The notes under the pieces were generated by a model. It worked only from the letters and a program-made list of their open reading frames with translations, was not told where the DNA came from and did no database searches. 64,000 bases of DNA from Pelomonas asaccharophilus_A (GTDB lineage Bacteria; Pseudomonadota; Gammaproteobacteria; Burkholderiales; Burkholderiaceae_C), in NCBI RefSeq assembly GCF_031458115.1, contig NZ_JAVDXV010000001.1, positions 558,001 through 622,000 of the forward strand, given 5' to 3'. Every line of letters begins with the position of its first letter. The stretch's first letter is position 1. This document shows, in pieces, positions 1-7,936 of this stretch. Made by a program: the position numbers and the translations under genes.

Positions 1-1
1 C

Positions 2-217
2 GTGACGGTCAACACCGTGAGCCCCGGCTACATCGGCACCGACATGGTCAAGGCCATCAAGCCCGAGATCCTGGAGAAGATCGTCGCGACCATTCCGGTC
101 AAGCGCCTGGGCACGCCCGAGGAGATCGGTTCCATCGTGTCCTGGCTGGCCGGCGACGACAGCGGCTTCACGACCGGCGCGGACTTCTCCTGCAACGGCG
201 GTCTGCACATGGGTTGA
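2..217 (+). CDS. phaB: Acetoacetyl-CoA reductase PhaB, C-terminal part (5' truncated by window)
   Basis: This is the last 71 residues of a short-chain dehydrogenase; the gene begins before the window. PhaB reduces acetoacetyl-CoA to (R)-3-hydroxybutyryl-CoA with NADPH, the middle step of polyhydroxybutyrate synthesis in the cytoplasm. The segments VNTVSPGYIGTDMV, IPVKRLGTPEEI and TGADFSCNGGLHMG are close to what I remember of the C-terminus of Cupriavidus PhaB, and the GGLHMG ending is typical of PhaB rather than FabG. The Rossmann fold and the catalytic Ser-Tyr-Lys lie outside the window, so the call rests on the tail alone. A weak hairpin follows the stop. Confidence 0.85.
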   Translation: MTVNTVSPGYIGTDMVKAIKPEILEKIVATIPVKRLGTPEEIGSIVSWLAGDDSGFTTGADFSCNGGLHMG

Positions 218-240
218 ATCCTCCGGGACAACGCCATTCG

Positions 241-275
241 AGCCGGTCCCGCGCACGGCGAGGGGCCGGCTTTCT
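241..275 (+). terminator. Weak hairpin downstream of phaB
   Basis: AGCCGG (241-246) and CCGGCT (266-271) can pair and are followed by TTCTC. The loop is long and the T-run poor, so this is only a possible terminator. The 12-base word CGGGACAACGCC occurs twice in this intergenic stretch (224-235 and 282-293). Nothing else is recognisable between 218 and 426. Confidence 0.3.
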
Positions 276-426
276 CATGCACGGGACAACGCCTTCCGGG
301 TGAATTCGCGGGCGCTGGCCCCTGCAAACCTGCGGTGCCGGCGGTGCTCGCGTCTGGCACCGGCGACAGCAGGCGGATTCACTATGATCCGGCCCGTTTT
401 TCAGCCAGGATTTTCAGGAGAGCAGC

Positions 427-1245
427 ATGGCGATGGACGTAGTCGATTACGAGATCAAGGGTGCCGAGATGCAGTTCGTCGAGGTCGAACTGGACCCCGG
501 CGAAGCGGCCATCGGTGAAGCGGGCTCCATGATGTTCATGGATGCCGGCATCAACATGGACACGGTGTTCGGCGACGGCTCGGCCAGCCAGGGTGGCGGC
601 TTCTTCGGCAAGCTGCTGGGCGCCGGCAAGCGGCTCATCACCGGCGAATCGCTGTTCACGACGGTCTACACGAACAACGGCGGCGGCAAGCAGCGCGTGG
701 CCTTTGCCGCGCCTTACCCCGGCAAGATCCTGCCCATGGACCTGCGCCAGCTGGGCGGCACGCTGATCTGCCAGAAGGACGCCTTCCTGTGCGCGGCGCG
801 CGGCGTGTCGTTGGGCATCGCGCTGCAGCAGAAGCTGTCCACAGGCTTCTTCGGCGGCGAGGGCTTCATCATGCAGAAGCTGGAAGGCGACGGCCTGGCC
901 TTCGTGCATGCCGGCGGCACGGTCGTGCGCCGCACGCTGCAGCCCGGGCAGACGCTGCTGGTGGACACCGGCTGCGTGGTGGCCTACACGCCCAACGTGA
1001 ACTTCGAGATCCAGTACGTTGGCAAGATCAAGACGGCGCTGTTCGGCGGCGAGGGCCTGTTCCTGGCCAAGATGACCGGCCCCGGCGAGGTCTGGCTGCA
1101 GAGCCTGCCGTTCTCGCGCCTGGCCTCGCGCATCTTCGCGGCGGCGCCGCAGACCGGTGGCGGCGGCCGTGAGGAAGGTTCCGTGCTGGGCGGCTTTGCC
1201 GGCGCAGGCATCCTGGGCGGCATCCTGGGCGGGGATGACGAGTAG
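427..1245 (+). CDS. AIM24 / TIGR00266 family protein
   Basis: A 272-residue protein of the AIM24 (TIGR00266) family, a beta-rich fold whose bacterial role is not established; the yeast homologue is mitochondrial. The family pattern is visible in the opening DYEIKGAEMQFVEVELDPGE, in GEAGSMMFMDAGI, and in the glycine-rich FFGKLLGAGKRLITGESLF block around residues 58-75. The tail (GGGGREEG, then GGFAGAGILGGILGGDDE) is Gly-rich with an acidic end, as in many homologues. There is no signal peptide. CAGGAG at 415-420 gives good spacing to ATG 427. It stands alone, with a strong terminator after it. The family call is firm; the function is unknown. Confidence 0.85.
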   Translation: MAMDVVDYEIKGAEMQFVEVELDPGEAAIGEAGSMMFMDAGINMDTVFGDGSASQGGGFFGKLLGAGKRLITGESLFTTVYTNNGGGKQRVAFAAPYPGKILPMDLRQLGGTLICQKDAFLCAARGVSLGIALQQKLSTGFFGGEGFIMQKLEGDGLAFVHAGGTVVRRTLQPGQTLLVDTGCVVAYTPNVNFEIQYVGKIKTALFGGEGLFLAKMTGPGEVWLQSLPFSRLASRIFAAAPQTGGGGREEGSVLGGFAGAGILGGILGGDDE

Positions 1246-1310
1246 GACTCAACGCTGGGCTTGATCTGGGACAGGGGCCCGTCAGGCCCCCACGGATAAA
1301 CTCGACGACA

Positions 1311-1334
1311 GGGCGGCAGCGTGCCGCCCTTTCC
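1311..1334 (+). terminator. Intrinsic terminator after AIM24-family gene
   Basis: GGGCGGCA (1311-1318) pairs perfectly with TGCCGCCC (1322-1329) across a 3-base loop and is followed by TTTCC. It ends only about 15 bases before the ATG of the next gene. Confidence 0.7.
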
Positions 1335-1347
1335 ATTGGAGAGCTGG

Positions 1348-2334
1348 ATGTTGCGCAGTTGGGCGGTCGCCTTGGGATTGATGATGGCTCTGGCAGCCCA
1401 GGCCCAGCAGGTACGTCCGCCGGTCTTCGTGCTGAATTCGCTGAGCGCCGACATCGCCGTCGTCGATCCGGCCAGCTTCACGGTCGTCAAGCGCATCCCG
1501 ACTGGCAAGGAGCCGCACCACCTCTACCTGTCGCCCGACGAGAAGTCGCTGATCGTCGCCAACGCGCTGGGCGATTCGCTGACCTTCGTGGACCCGCGCA
1601 CGGCCGAGGTCCAGCGTGTGCTGCGCAACATTCCCGACCCCTACCACCTGCGCTTCTCGCCGGACATGAAGTGGTTCATCACGGCCGCCAACCGGCTGGA
1701 CCATGTGGACCTGTACCGCTGGCAGGGCAGTGCCGCGCTTGAGCCGCTGCAACTGGTCCAGCGCATCCGCGCACCCAAGACGCCCAGCCACCTGAACATC
1801 GACACCAAGAGCACCACGGTCTACGTCAGCCTGCAGGACAGCGACGAGATCCTGGCCATCGACCTCGCGACGCAGGCCATCAAGTGGAAGCAGGCCGTCG
1901 GCAAGATGCCGGCCGATCTGTACCTGACGCCGGACGACAAGCACCTGATGGTGGGCCTGACGGGCGACAAGTTCGTCGAGGTCTGGGATGTCAGCGGCCC
2001 GGCGCCCAAGCTGGCGCGCCGCATCCAGACGGGCGACGGCGCGCATTCCTTCCGTGCCTGGGGCGACAAGCGCCATGTGCTGGTGTCCAACCGCGCGGCC
2101 AACACCATCAGCAAGATCGACATCGGCAGCTTCACGGTGGTGGACCAATACCCCGCGCCGGCCGGTCCCGACGACATGGAGCTGCTGACCGATGGCAAGA
2201 CGCTGCTGGTCACGTCGCGCTGGGCCGGCAAGGTCACGCAGATCGACACGAGCACACGCAAGGTCGTGCGCCAGGTCCGCGTGGGCAAGTCGCCGCACGG
2301 CATCTGGACGCTGGACCATCAGCCCCGGCTATGA
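1348..2334 (+). CDS. YVTN-type beta-propeller protein, exported
   Basis: A 328-residue protein starting with a signal peptide (MLRSWAVALGLMMALAAQAQ). After it come repeats of the YVTN beta-propeller type, each a strand set around phrases such as IAVVDPASFTVVKRIPTGKEPHHLYLSPD and TVVDQYPAPAGPDDMELLTDG, with G-P/S-H motifs at regular spacing. Such proteins act in the periplasm as scaffolds or redox-cofactor-associated partners; no catalytic residues can be named. ATG 1348 follows TTGGAGAG and is preferred over a GTG at 1321 that would lie inside the preceding terminator. The stop overlaps the start of the deacetylase gene (ATGA), so the two are translationally coupled. Substrate or partner unknown. 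Confidence 0.75.
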   Translation: MLRSWAVALGLMMALAAQAQQVRPPVFVLNSLSADIAVVDPASFTVVKRIPTGKEPHHLYLSPDEKSLIVANALGDSLTFVDPRTAEVQRVLRNIPDPYHLRFSPDMKWFITAANRLDHVDLYRWQGSAALEPLQLVQRIRAPKTPSHLNIDTKSTTVYVSLQDSDEILAIDLATQAIKWKQAVGKMPADLYLTPDDKHLMVGLTGDKFVEVWDVSGPAPKLARRIQTGDGAHSFRAWGDKRHVLVSNRAANTISKIDIGSFTVVDQYPAPAGPDDMELLTDGKTLLVTSRWAGKVTQIDTSTRKVVRQVRVGKSPHGIWTLDHQPRL

Positions 2335-3107
2335 AGGCCTTGCTTCTCGCGCTGGCGGCCACCACGGCCGCGGCGCAGCCGGCTTGCGACAAGCCGGTCT
2401 ATCTGACCTTCGACACCGGCCACATGGGCGTCGCGCCGCTGGTGGCGCAGACGCTGAAGAAGCACAACGCCAAGGTCACGTTCTTCCTGGCCAGCGAACC
2501 CACGCAGACCGGCGGCACGACGCTGGACGAGACCTGGGCGCCCTGGTGGCGCGAGCGGGCGGCCGAAGGGCATGACTTCGGCTCCCACACCTGGGACCAC
2601 GACATCTGGATGGCCGACCTGCCGGACGCAGATGGCAAGGTGGGCCGCTTCAAGGTGCGCACCCAGGCCGGCGTGCAGAAACCCGTCGTGCGCGAGCTGA
2701 GCGCCGAGCAGTACTGCGCCAGCCTGAAGCAGGTCGGCGAGCGCTTCCAGGCCATGACCGGCAAGCCGCTGGGGCCCATCTTCCGCGCGCCGGCCGGGCG
2801 CGCGTCGCCCGCGCTGCTGAGCGCGGCCAAGGCCTGCGGCTTCACGCATGTGGGCTGGAGCCGCGCGGGCTTCCTCGGTGACGAGCTGCCCAGCCAGGCG
2901 CACCCGAATGCGCAATTGCTGGAGAAGGCGCTGCGCGACATCAAGCCGGGCGACATCCTGCTGGCCCATCTGGGCATCTGGGAGCGGCAAGACCCGTGGG
3001 CGCCCGCGGTGCTGGATCCGCTGTTGAGCGGCCTCACGCAACGCGGACTATGCTTTGCGCCGCTGCGCGATCATCCGCGCTACGGTCCCCTGTTCAAGAA
3101 GCCGTGA
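2331..3107 (+). CDS. Polysaccharide deacetylase (NodB-like), exported
   Basis: 258 residues with a short signal peptide (MKALLLALAATTAAA) and a NodB-homology domain. Motif 1 is TFDTGH around residues 26-31, where most family members have TFDDGP: the catalytic-base Asp28 is kept but the second, metal-binding Asp is Thr29. Motif 2 SHTWDH, motif 3 RAPAG and motif 5 LLAHLG are intact. The family removes N- or O-acetyl groups from sugars such as chitin or peptidoglycan. The signal peptide places it outside the cytoplasm. Start ATG 2331 overlaps the upstream stop by ATGA, and its own stop overlaps the next start by GTGA. Family sure; substrate unknown; metal-dependent activity uncertain because of the Thr. 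Confidence 0.8.
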   Translation: MKALLLALAATTAAAQPACDKPVYLTFDTGHMGVAPLVAQTLKKHNAKVTFFLASEPTQTGGTTLDETWAPWWRERAAEGHDFGSHTWDHDIWMADLPDADGKVGRFKVRTQAGVQKPVVRELSAEQYCASLKQVGERFQAMTGKPLGPIFRAPAGRASPALLSAAKACGFTHVGWSRAGFLGDELPSQAHPNAQLLEKALRDIKPGDILLAHLGIWERQDPWAPAVLDPLLSGLTQRGLCFAPLRDHPRYGPLFKKP

Positions 3108-4114
3108 TCGACTGGATCTCCAACACCTTCGACAGCTTGCAGCTGCTTCTGTACGAGAACGTCGTGCAGCCGGTGGTGTTCGGCCTGGGCCTGGGCAACC
3201 TGCTGGAAGACGCCTTCGACGCCACCGGCTGGCTGCTGCTGGGCCTGATGCAGATCGTCATCATGCTGGTCGGCATCCGCGTGCTGGAACGCCGCTGGCC
3301 CGTGGAGCCCGTGACCGACCACGCCGCCATCCGCGTGGACGTGTTCTACACGCTGATCCACCGGCTGGGCTTGGTGCACTTGCTGATGTTTTTCAGCATC
3401 GAGCCGGTCTGGGACGGCATTGCCGCCGAGCTGCGGCTGGCCGGCATGCCCAGCTGGCAGCTGGATGGCCTCTGGCCCGGCGTGATCGACATCGCGTGGG
3501 TCAGCCTGTTGCTGTACCTCGTCGTGTTCGACTTCGCCGGCTACTGGTTGCACCGCTGGCAGCACGGCTGGAACTGGTGGTGGGCGCTGCACAGCCTGCA
3601 CCACAGCCAGCGCCAGATGACGATGTGGAGCGACAACCGCAATCACCTGCTGGACGACGTCATCGTGGCCACCGCGATGGCGCTGCTGGCGCGGGTCATC
3701 GGCGTGGAGCCGGGGCAGTTCGTTGCCATCACCGTCATCACACAGCTGCACGAGAGCCTGCAGCACGCCAATGCGCGCATCACCTTCGGCCGCATCGGCG
3801 AGCGGCTGCTGGTGAGCCCGCGCTTCCACCGCTTGCATCACAGCATCGGCATCGGGCACGAGAGCGGAGGCCGCGGCACGCTGGGCGGCCACAACTTCGG
3901 GGTGCTGCTGCCGGTGTGGGACCTGCTGTTCCGCACGGCCAACTTCGAGAACCGCTACGACGCCACCGGCGTGCGCGACCAGTTGCCGGAAGAGGGCGGG
4001 CGCGACTACGGCGAGGGCTTCTGGCGCCAGCAGTGGCTGGGGTTGAAACGCCTGGCCGGCACGCTGCGCCGCGCGCCGTCGCCACCCCCGCTGGGCAACG
4101 CCAACAGGTCCTAG
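3104..4114 (+). CDS. Sterol desaturase / fatty acid hydroxylase superfamily membrane protein
   Basis: 336 residues; GTG start at 3104 overlapping the preceding TGA (GTGA). Several hydrophobic segments (for example WLLLGLMQIVIMLVGI and SLLLYLVVFDFAGYW) and histidine clusters LHRWQHG, HSLHHSQ, LHESLQHA and HRLHHSIG give the non-haem di-iron HXXHH signature of the fatty acid hydroxylase superfamily (PF04116). Members hydroxylate or desaturate lipid carbons at the inner membrane. The true substrate cannot be read from sequence; hopanoids, ornithine lipids or carotenoids are all possible. It sits in a coupled run with a deacetylase and an EI24-like protein, which suggests an envelope role. Confidence 0.8.
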   Translation: MIDWISNTFDSLQLLLYENVVQPVVFGLGLGNLLEDAFDATGWLLLGLMQIVIMLVGIRVLERRWPVEPVTDHAAIRVDVFYTLIHRLGLVHLLMFFSIEPVWDGIAAELRLAGMPSWQLDGLWPGVIDIAWVSLLLYLVVFDFAGYWLHRWQHGWNWWWALHSLHHSQRQMTMWSDNRNHLLDDVIVATAMALLARVIGVEPGQFVAITVITQLHESLQHANARITFGRIGERLLVSPRFHRLHHSIGIGHESGGRGTLGGHNFGVLLPVWDLLFRTANFENRYDATGVRDQLPEEGGRDYGEGFWRQQWLGLKRLAGTLRRAPSPPPLGNANRS

Positions 4115-4948
4115 ATGCAATCACTGGTCGATTCGTTCTGGCGCGCCGCCGCCTACTGCCTGCACCCGCGCGTCATCGGCCTGTCGCTGCTGCCGCTGCT
4201 CATCAGCGGCGTGCTGGTGTTCGGCTTCATGTACTTCTTCTGGGAAGGCGCCATCGCCCAGGTGCGTGCGACGCTGGAGAGCTGGCTGCTGGTGGAGAGC
4301 CTGCTGCGCTGGCTGGACTCCTTCGGCCTGCAGTCCTTCCGCAGCGTGCTGGCCAACATCGTCGTGCTCGCGGGCGTAGTGCCGGTGGTCATCCTGCTGA
4401 GCCTGCTGCTGGTGGCCTTGTGCATGACGCCGGCCATCGTGCGTCTCGTGGCCGAGCGGCGCTTCCCGCTGCTGGAGAAGAAGCGCGGCGCCACGCTGGC
4501 GCAGAGCGTCGCCGCGTCGCTGGGTGCCACGCTGCTGGCGCTGGTGCTCATAGTGCTGAGCATGCCGCTGTGGCTGATCCCGCCGCTGGTCATGGTGCTG
4601 CCGCCGCTGATCTGGGGCTGGCTGACCTACCGCGTGTTCGGCTTCGACGTGCTGGCCGACCATGCCTCGGCCGACGAGCGCCGCGCGCTGCTGAAGGCGC
4701 ATCGCGCCCCCATGCTGGTCATGGGCGTGGTGTGCGGCTACCTGGGCGCGGTGCCGTCGCTGATCTGGGCCATCTCGGGCGTGGCGGCCATCATCTTTGC
4801 GCCCTTCGTCGTGCTGCTGGCCATCTGGCTGTACACGCTGGTGTTCGCGTTCTCCACCGCCTGGTTCACGCACTACGCGCTGACGGCGTTGCAGGCCTTG
4901 CGCGCGGCGGAGCCGGTGGCCGAATCGGCCGTGTTGATCGAAAGCTGA
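4115..4948 (+). CDS. EI24 domain-containing membrane protein (CysZ/EI24-like)
   Basis: 277 residues, beginning directly after the previous stop with no spacer (TAG then ATG). The N-terminal half has the EI24-family pattern: SLVDSFWRAAAYCLHPRVIGLSLLPLLISG, then an amphipathic section and four to five long hydrophobic helices (for example NIVVLAGVVPVVILLSLLLVALCMTP is one). The family includes sulfate transporter CysZ and eukaryotic EI24; most betaproteobacterial members are uncharacterised. An inner-membrane location is clear. No sulfur-assimilation genes are adjacent, so a CysZ function is not supported. It is probably co-transcribed with the flanking genes. Confidence 0.75.
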   Translation: MQSLVDSFWRAAAYCLHPRVIGLSLLPLLISGVLVFGFMYFFWEGAIAQVRATLESWLLVESLLRWLDSFGLQSFRSVLANIVVLAGVVPVVILLSLLLVALCMTPAIVRLVAERRFPLLEKKRGATLAQSVAASLGATLLALVLIVLSMPLWLIPPLVMVLPPLIWGWLTYRVFGFDVLADHASADERRALLKAHRAPMLVMGVVCGYLGAVPSLIWAISGVAAIIFAPFVVLLAIWLYTLVFAFSTAWFTHYALTALQALRAAEPVAESAVLIES

Positions 4949-4952
4949 AACG

Positions 4953-5744
4953 ATGCAAGTGGGTCTGATCATCGTGGGCGACGAGATCCTGTCCGGCAAG
5001 CGCCGCGACTCGCATCTCGCCAAGTTCATCGAACTGCTGGCCGAGCGCGGCATGCAGCTCGCGTGGGCCCAGTACCTGGGCGACGACCGCGAGCTGCTGA
5101 CAGAGAAGTTGCGGGAGGCCTTCGCCAGCGGTGACCTCATCGTCAGCTGTGGCGGTATCGGCGCGACGCCCGATGACCACACGCGCCAGTCCGCCGCCGC
5201 GGCGCTGGGCCGGCCGCTCGCCTTGCACCCCGAGGCGCGCGAGCTGATCTGGCAGCGCGTGCAGCAGACCGCTGCCGAGCAGGGCCTCACGGCCGACGCC
5301 GACCACCCGGACACGCACCGCCGCTTCGAGATGGGCGTCTTCCCGGAGGGCGCGGGCCTCGTCCCCAACCCGTACAACAAGATTCCCGGTTTCTACGTCG
5401 GCAACGTGCACTTCGTGCCCGGCTTCCCGGTCATGGCCCATCCCATGATGGGCTGGGTGCTGGATCGCTACCCGCAACTGCACCGCAGCCCGGGCGTCAT
5501 CGAGCGCTCGCTGATCGTGCAGGGGGCCATGGAAGCCAGCCTGACGCCGCTGATGGAGGCCGTCGAGGCCGACTTCGCCGGCGTCAAGGTGTTCAGCCTG
5601 CCCAGTGTGGATCATCCACAATGGGGGCGCTGCATCGAGCTGGGCGTCAAGGGCGACGCCGACCGGCTTGAGGCAGCCTACGATGCCCTGAAGCGGGGCG
5701 TTGTCCAATTTGGTGCAACCATAAGCACCGAAATGGTGCGATAG
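4953..5744 (+). CDS. CinA-like molybdopterin-binding domain protein (competence/damage-inducible family)
   Basis: 263 residues matching the N-terminal MoaB/MogA-like domain of CinA (COG1058): VGLIIVGDEILSGKRRDSHLAKFIELL near the start, then SCGGIGATPDDHTRQS around residues 64-80 and NKIPGFYVGNVHFVPGFPVMAHPM. In CinA this domain is an ADP-ribose pyrophosphatase. The C-terminal NMN-deamidase domain of full-length CinA (about 400 residues) is absent, which is normal for the short proteobacterial form. It lies four bases after the EI24-like gene. Its last codons contain an NtrC-box palindrome that appears to serve the downstream glnA promoter. No gene symbol is given because the short form is not proven to act as CinA. 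Confidence 0.8.
   Translation: MQVGLIIVGDEILSGKRRDSHLAKFIELLAERGMQLAWAQYLGDDRELLTEKLREAFASGDLIVSCGGIGATPDDHTRQSAAAALGRPLALHPEARELIWQRVQQTAAEQGLTADADHPDTHRRFEMGVFPEGAGLVPNPYNKIPGFYVGNVHFVPGFPVMAHPMMGWVLDRYPQLHRSPGVIERSLIVQGAMEASLTPLMEAVEADFAGVKVFSLPSVDHPQWGRCIELGVKGDADRLEAAYDALKRGVVQFGATISTEMVR
5725..5739 (+). promoter_or_regulatory. NtrC-binding site (enhancer) for glnA
   Basis: GCACC-gaaat-GGTGC is a perfect dyad matching the enterobacterial NtrC box (GCACY-N5-GGTGC). A further half site GGTGC lies at 5712-5716. The dyad is inside the last codons of the upstream cinA-like gene (Ser-Thr-Glu-Met-Val) and about 95 bases upstream of the sigma-54 -12 element, a usual enhancer distance. Confidence 0.75.
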
Positions 5745-5814
5745 GTGTTTCGCTGCAAACAGCGTCCCCACATAATGCCCAGCGCCGGCCGGACACAACC
5801 CATGTCGGTGCACG

Positions 5815-5832
5815 TTGGCATGCAAACTGCTT
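5815..5832 (+). promoter_or_regulatory. Sigma-54 promoter of glnA
   Basis: TTGGCATGCAAACTGCTT has GG (5817-5818) and GC (5829-5830) separated by exactly ten bases, the required -24/-12 spacing, with TTGGCA and TGCTT flanks close to consensus YTGGCACG-N4-TTGCW. Predicted start near 5842, leaving a 5' leader of about 65 bases before ATG 5907. Confidence 0.75.
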
Positions 5833-5906
5833 AGATTTCCCCCGTGGCTGCGAGCGCGTGTGTGCTCGCGGCGGCAAACCACCCTCGAATCCGCTAGGAG
5901 CAATTG

Positions 5907-7322
5907 ATGGCCAAGACCGTCGCCGATGTGATGAACCTGGTGAAGGAGAACGAAGTCAAGTTCGTCGACTTCCGCTTCACCGATACCCGTGGCAAGGAGC
6001 AGCACGTCTCCGTGCCCGTGTCCCACTTTGATGAAGACAAGTTCACGTCGGGTCACGCCTTCGACGGTTCCTCCATCGCTGGCTGGAAGGGCATTGAGGC
6101 TTCGGACATGCTGCTCATGCCCGATCCCAACACGGCCAACATCGACCCCTTCTTCGAAGAGCCGACGCTGATCCTGTCCTGCGACGTCATCGACCCGACC
6201 GACGGCAAGGCCTATGAGCGCGATCCCCGCTCGCTGGCCAAGCGCGCCGAGGCCTACCTGAAGTCGTCCGGCCTGGGCGACACGGCTTATTTCGGTCCGG
6301 AACCCGAGTTCTTCGTGTTCGACAGCGTGCGCTGGGGCAACGAGATGTCCGGTTCGTTCTTCAAGATCGAATCCGAAGAAGGCGCCTGGAACTCGTCCAA
6401 GGAATACGAGCACGGCAACAGCGGCTACCGTCCCACCGTCAAGGGCGGCTACTTCCCCGTGCCCCCGGTCGACAGCGGCCAGGACATGCGCTCTGAGATG
6501 TGCCTGATCCTCGAACAGATGGGCATCCCCGTCGAAGTTCACCACCACGAAGTGGCGAACGCCGGCCAGATGGAAATCGGCACCAAGTTCAGCTCGCTGG
6601 TCCAGCGCGCCGACTGGCTGCAGCTGCAGAAGTACATCATCGCCAACGTCGCTCACGCCTACGGCAAGACCGCGACCTTCATGCCCAAGCCCCTGGTGGG
6701 CGACAACGGCTCTGGCATGCACGTTCACCAGTCCGTCTGGAAGGACGGCAAGAACCTGTTCGCTGGCGACGGCTATGCCGGCCTGAGCGAGTTCGCGCTG
6801 TACTACATCGGCGGCATCATCAAGCACGCCCGCGCGCTGAATGCCATCACCAACCCCGGTACGAACTCGTACAAGCGTCTGGTGCCCGGCTTCGAAGCCC
6901 CGGTCAAGCTGGCCTACTCGGCCAAGAACCGCTCGGCCTCGATCCGCATCCCGTACGTCGGCAACCCCAAGGGCCGCCGCATCGAAGCGCGCTTCCCGGA
7001 CCCCTCCGCCAACCCGTACCTGGCCTTCTCGGCCCTGCTGATGGCTGGTCTGGACGGCGTGGAAAACAAGATCCATCCGGGCGAAGCCGCCACGAAGGAC
7101 CTGTACCACCTGCCGCCGGAAGAAGACGCGAAGATCCCGACCGTCTGCCACAGCCTGGACCAGGCCCTGGACTACCTGGACAAGGACCGCGCGTTCCTGA
7201 CCAAGGGTGGCGTGTTCACCGACAGCTACATCGATGCCTACATCGAGCTGAAGATGCAGGAAGTGACCCGCTTCCGCATGGCGACCCACCCGGTCGAGTT
7301 CGACATGTACTACGCGCTGTGA
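5907..7322 (+). CDS. glnA: Glutamine synthetase type I
   Basis: 471 residues, the standard length for the dodecameric type I enzyme that makes glutamine from glutamate, ammonia and ATP in the cytoplasm. Visible landmarks are the N-terminal beta-grasp (KFVDFRFTDTRGKEQH), HAFDGSSIAGW (the latch), the metal-ligand region FGPEPEFFVFD, the ATP-binding HVHQSVWKDGKNLF, NPGTNSYKRLVPG, and the adenylylation loop KDLYHLPPEE with Tyr400. That tyrosine implies control by GlnE and PII. AGGAG at 5896-5900 fixes the start at ATG 5907 rather than the in-frame TTG just before it. A sigma-54 promoter with an NtrC box lies upstream and a strong terminator follows; ntrB-ntrC come next on the same strand. Confidence 0.97.
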   Translation: MAKTVADVMNLVKENEVKFVDFRFTDTRGKEQHVSVPVSHFDEDKFTSGHAFDGSSIAGWKGIEASDMLLMPDPNTANIDPFFEEPTLILSCDVIDPTDGKAYERDPRSLAKRAEAYLKSSGLGDTAYFGPEPEFFVFDSVRWGNEMSGSFFKIESEEGAWNSSKEYEHGNSGYRPTVKGGYFPVPPVDSGQDMRSEMCLILEQMGIPVEVHHHEVANAGQMEIGTKFSSLVQRADWLQLQKYIIANVAHAYGKTATFMPKPLVGDNGSGMHVHQSVWKDGKNLFAGDGYAGLSEFALYYIGGIIKHARALNAITNPGTNSYKRLVPGFEAPVKLAYSAKNRSASIRIPYVGNPKGRRIEARFPDPSANPYLAFSALLMAGLDGVENKIHPGEAATKDLYHLPPEEDAKIPTVCHSLDQALDYLDKDRAFLTKGGVFTDSYIDAYIELKMQEVTRFRMATHPVEFDMYYAL

Positions 7323-7364
7323 TGAACATGGGCAGCCTCAACGCTGCCTTTGCTTGTCCCCAGA

Positions 7365-7393
7365 AAGGGGGCCGCGGTCGCGGCCCCTTTTTC
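7365..7393 (+). terminator. Intrinsic terminator of glnA
   Basis: GGGGCCGC (7368-7375) pairs with GCGGCCCC (7380-7387) over a 4-base loop and is followed by five T. A smaller hairpin GGCAGC/GCTGCC (7331-7348) precedes it. It separates glnA from the next genes, so ntrBC probably has its own promoter or depends on readthrough. Confidence 0.9.
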
Positions 7394-7421
7394 ATTGATC
7401 GGGCTGAGCCACAATCCCGCC

Positions 7422-7913
7422 ATGCTGAACCGACTGCTGGCACTTCTGTTCGCCACCGCAAGCCTGGGTGCGCAGGCACAGGGCACGGTCTACCGCTGCC
7501 CGGGGCCGCCGGTGCTGTACACCGATGCGCTGTCCGCCAAGGAAGCGAACGAGAAGGGGTGCCGCACGATAGAAGGCACGCCCATCACCGTTGTGCAGGC
7601 ACCGCGGCCGCGCGCCGCCGGGTCGGCGCCCGCTGCCGCACCGGGAGCGCGAAGTGGTGACAACCGCGTCGATGCCGGCCAGCAGCGCGTGCGCGACGAC
7701 GAGCGCCGCCGCGTGCTGCAGACCGAACTACGCCAGGCCGAGGAACGCCTCGCAGGTGCGCAGAGGGAATTCAACAACGGCCAGGGCGAGCGCCGCGGTG
7801 ACGAGCGCAACTACCAGAAGTATCTGGATCGCATGGCCGAACTCAAGGACAGCATCGCGCGCCACGAGGCCGACGTGCAGGCCCTCAAGCGCGAGATCGC
7901 CAAACTCCCCTGA
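7422..7913 (+). CDS. DUF4124-like exported protein with coiled coil
   Basis: 163 residues. A signal peptide (MLNRLLALLFATASLGAQAQ) is followed by GTVYRCPGPPVLYTDALSAKEANEKGCRTIEG, which resembles the DUF4124 pattern (a short beta domain reading Y-x-C..G..YTD). The C-terminal half is a highly charged helix (RVRDDERRRVLQTELRQAEE and on to the end) likely to form a coiled coil. It probably sits in the periplasm. Genes of this kind are common between glnA and ntrB in related bacteria, but a role in nitrogen control is not known. ATG 7422 is chosen because it begins the signal peptide. Confidence 0.7.
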   Translation: MLNRLLALLFATASLGAQAQGTVYRCPGPPVLYTDALSAKEANEKGCRTIEGTPITVVQAPRPRAAGSAPAAAPGARSGDNRVDAGQQRVRDDERRRVLQTELRQAEERLAGAQREFNNGQGERRGDERNYQKYLDRMAELKDSIARHEADVQALKREIAKLP

Positions 7914-7936
7914 GGCGCATGGCGCCTCGGTGCGCC

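Noticed and set aside
4866..7289. An 807-codon minus-strand frame opposite the cinA-like gene and glnA
   Set aside because: Antisense to glnA, no ribosome site, and a composition (His, Ala, Val, Asp-rich) typical of shadow frames.
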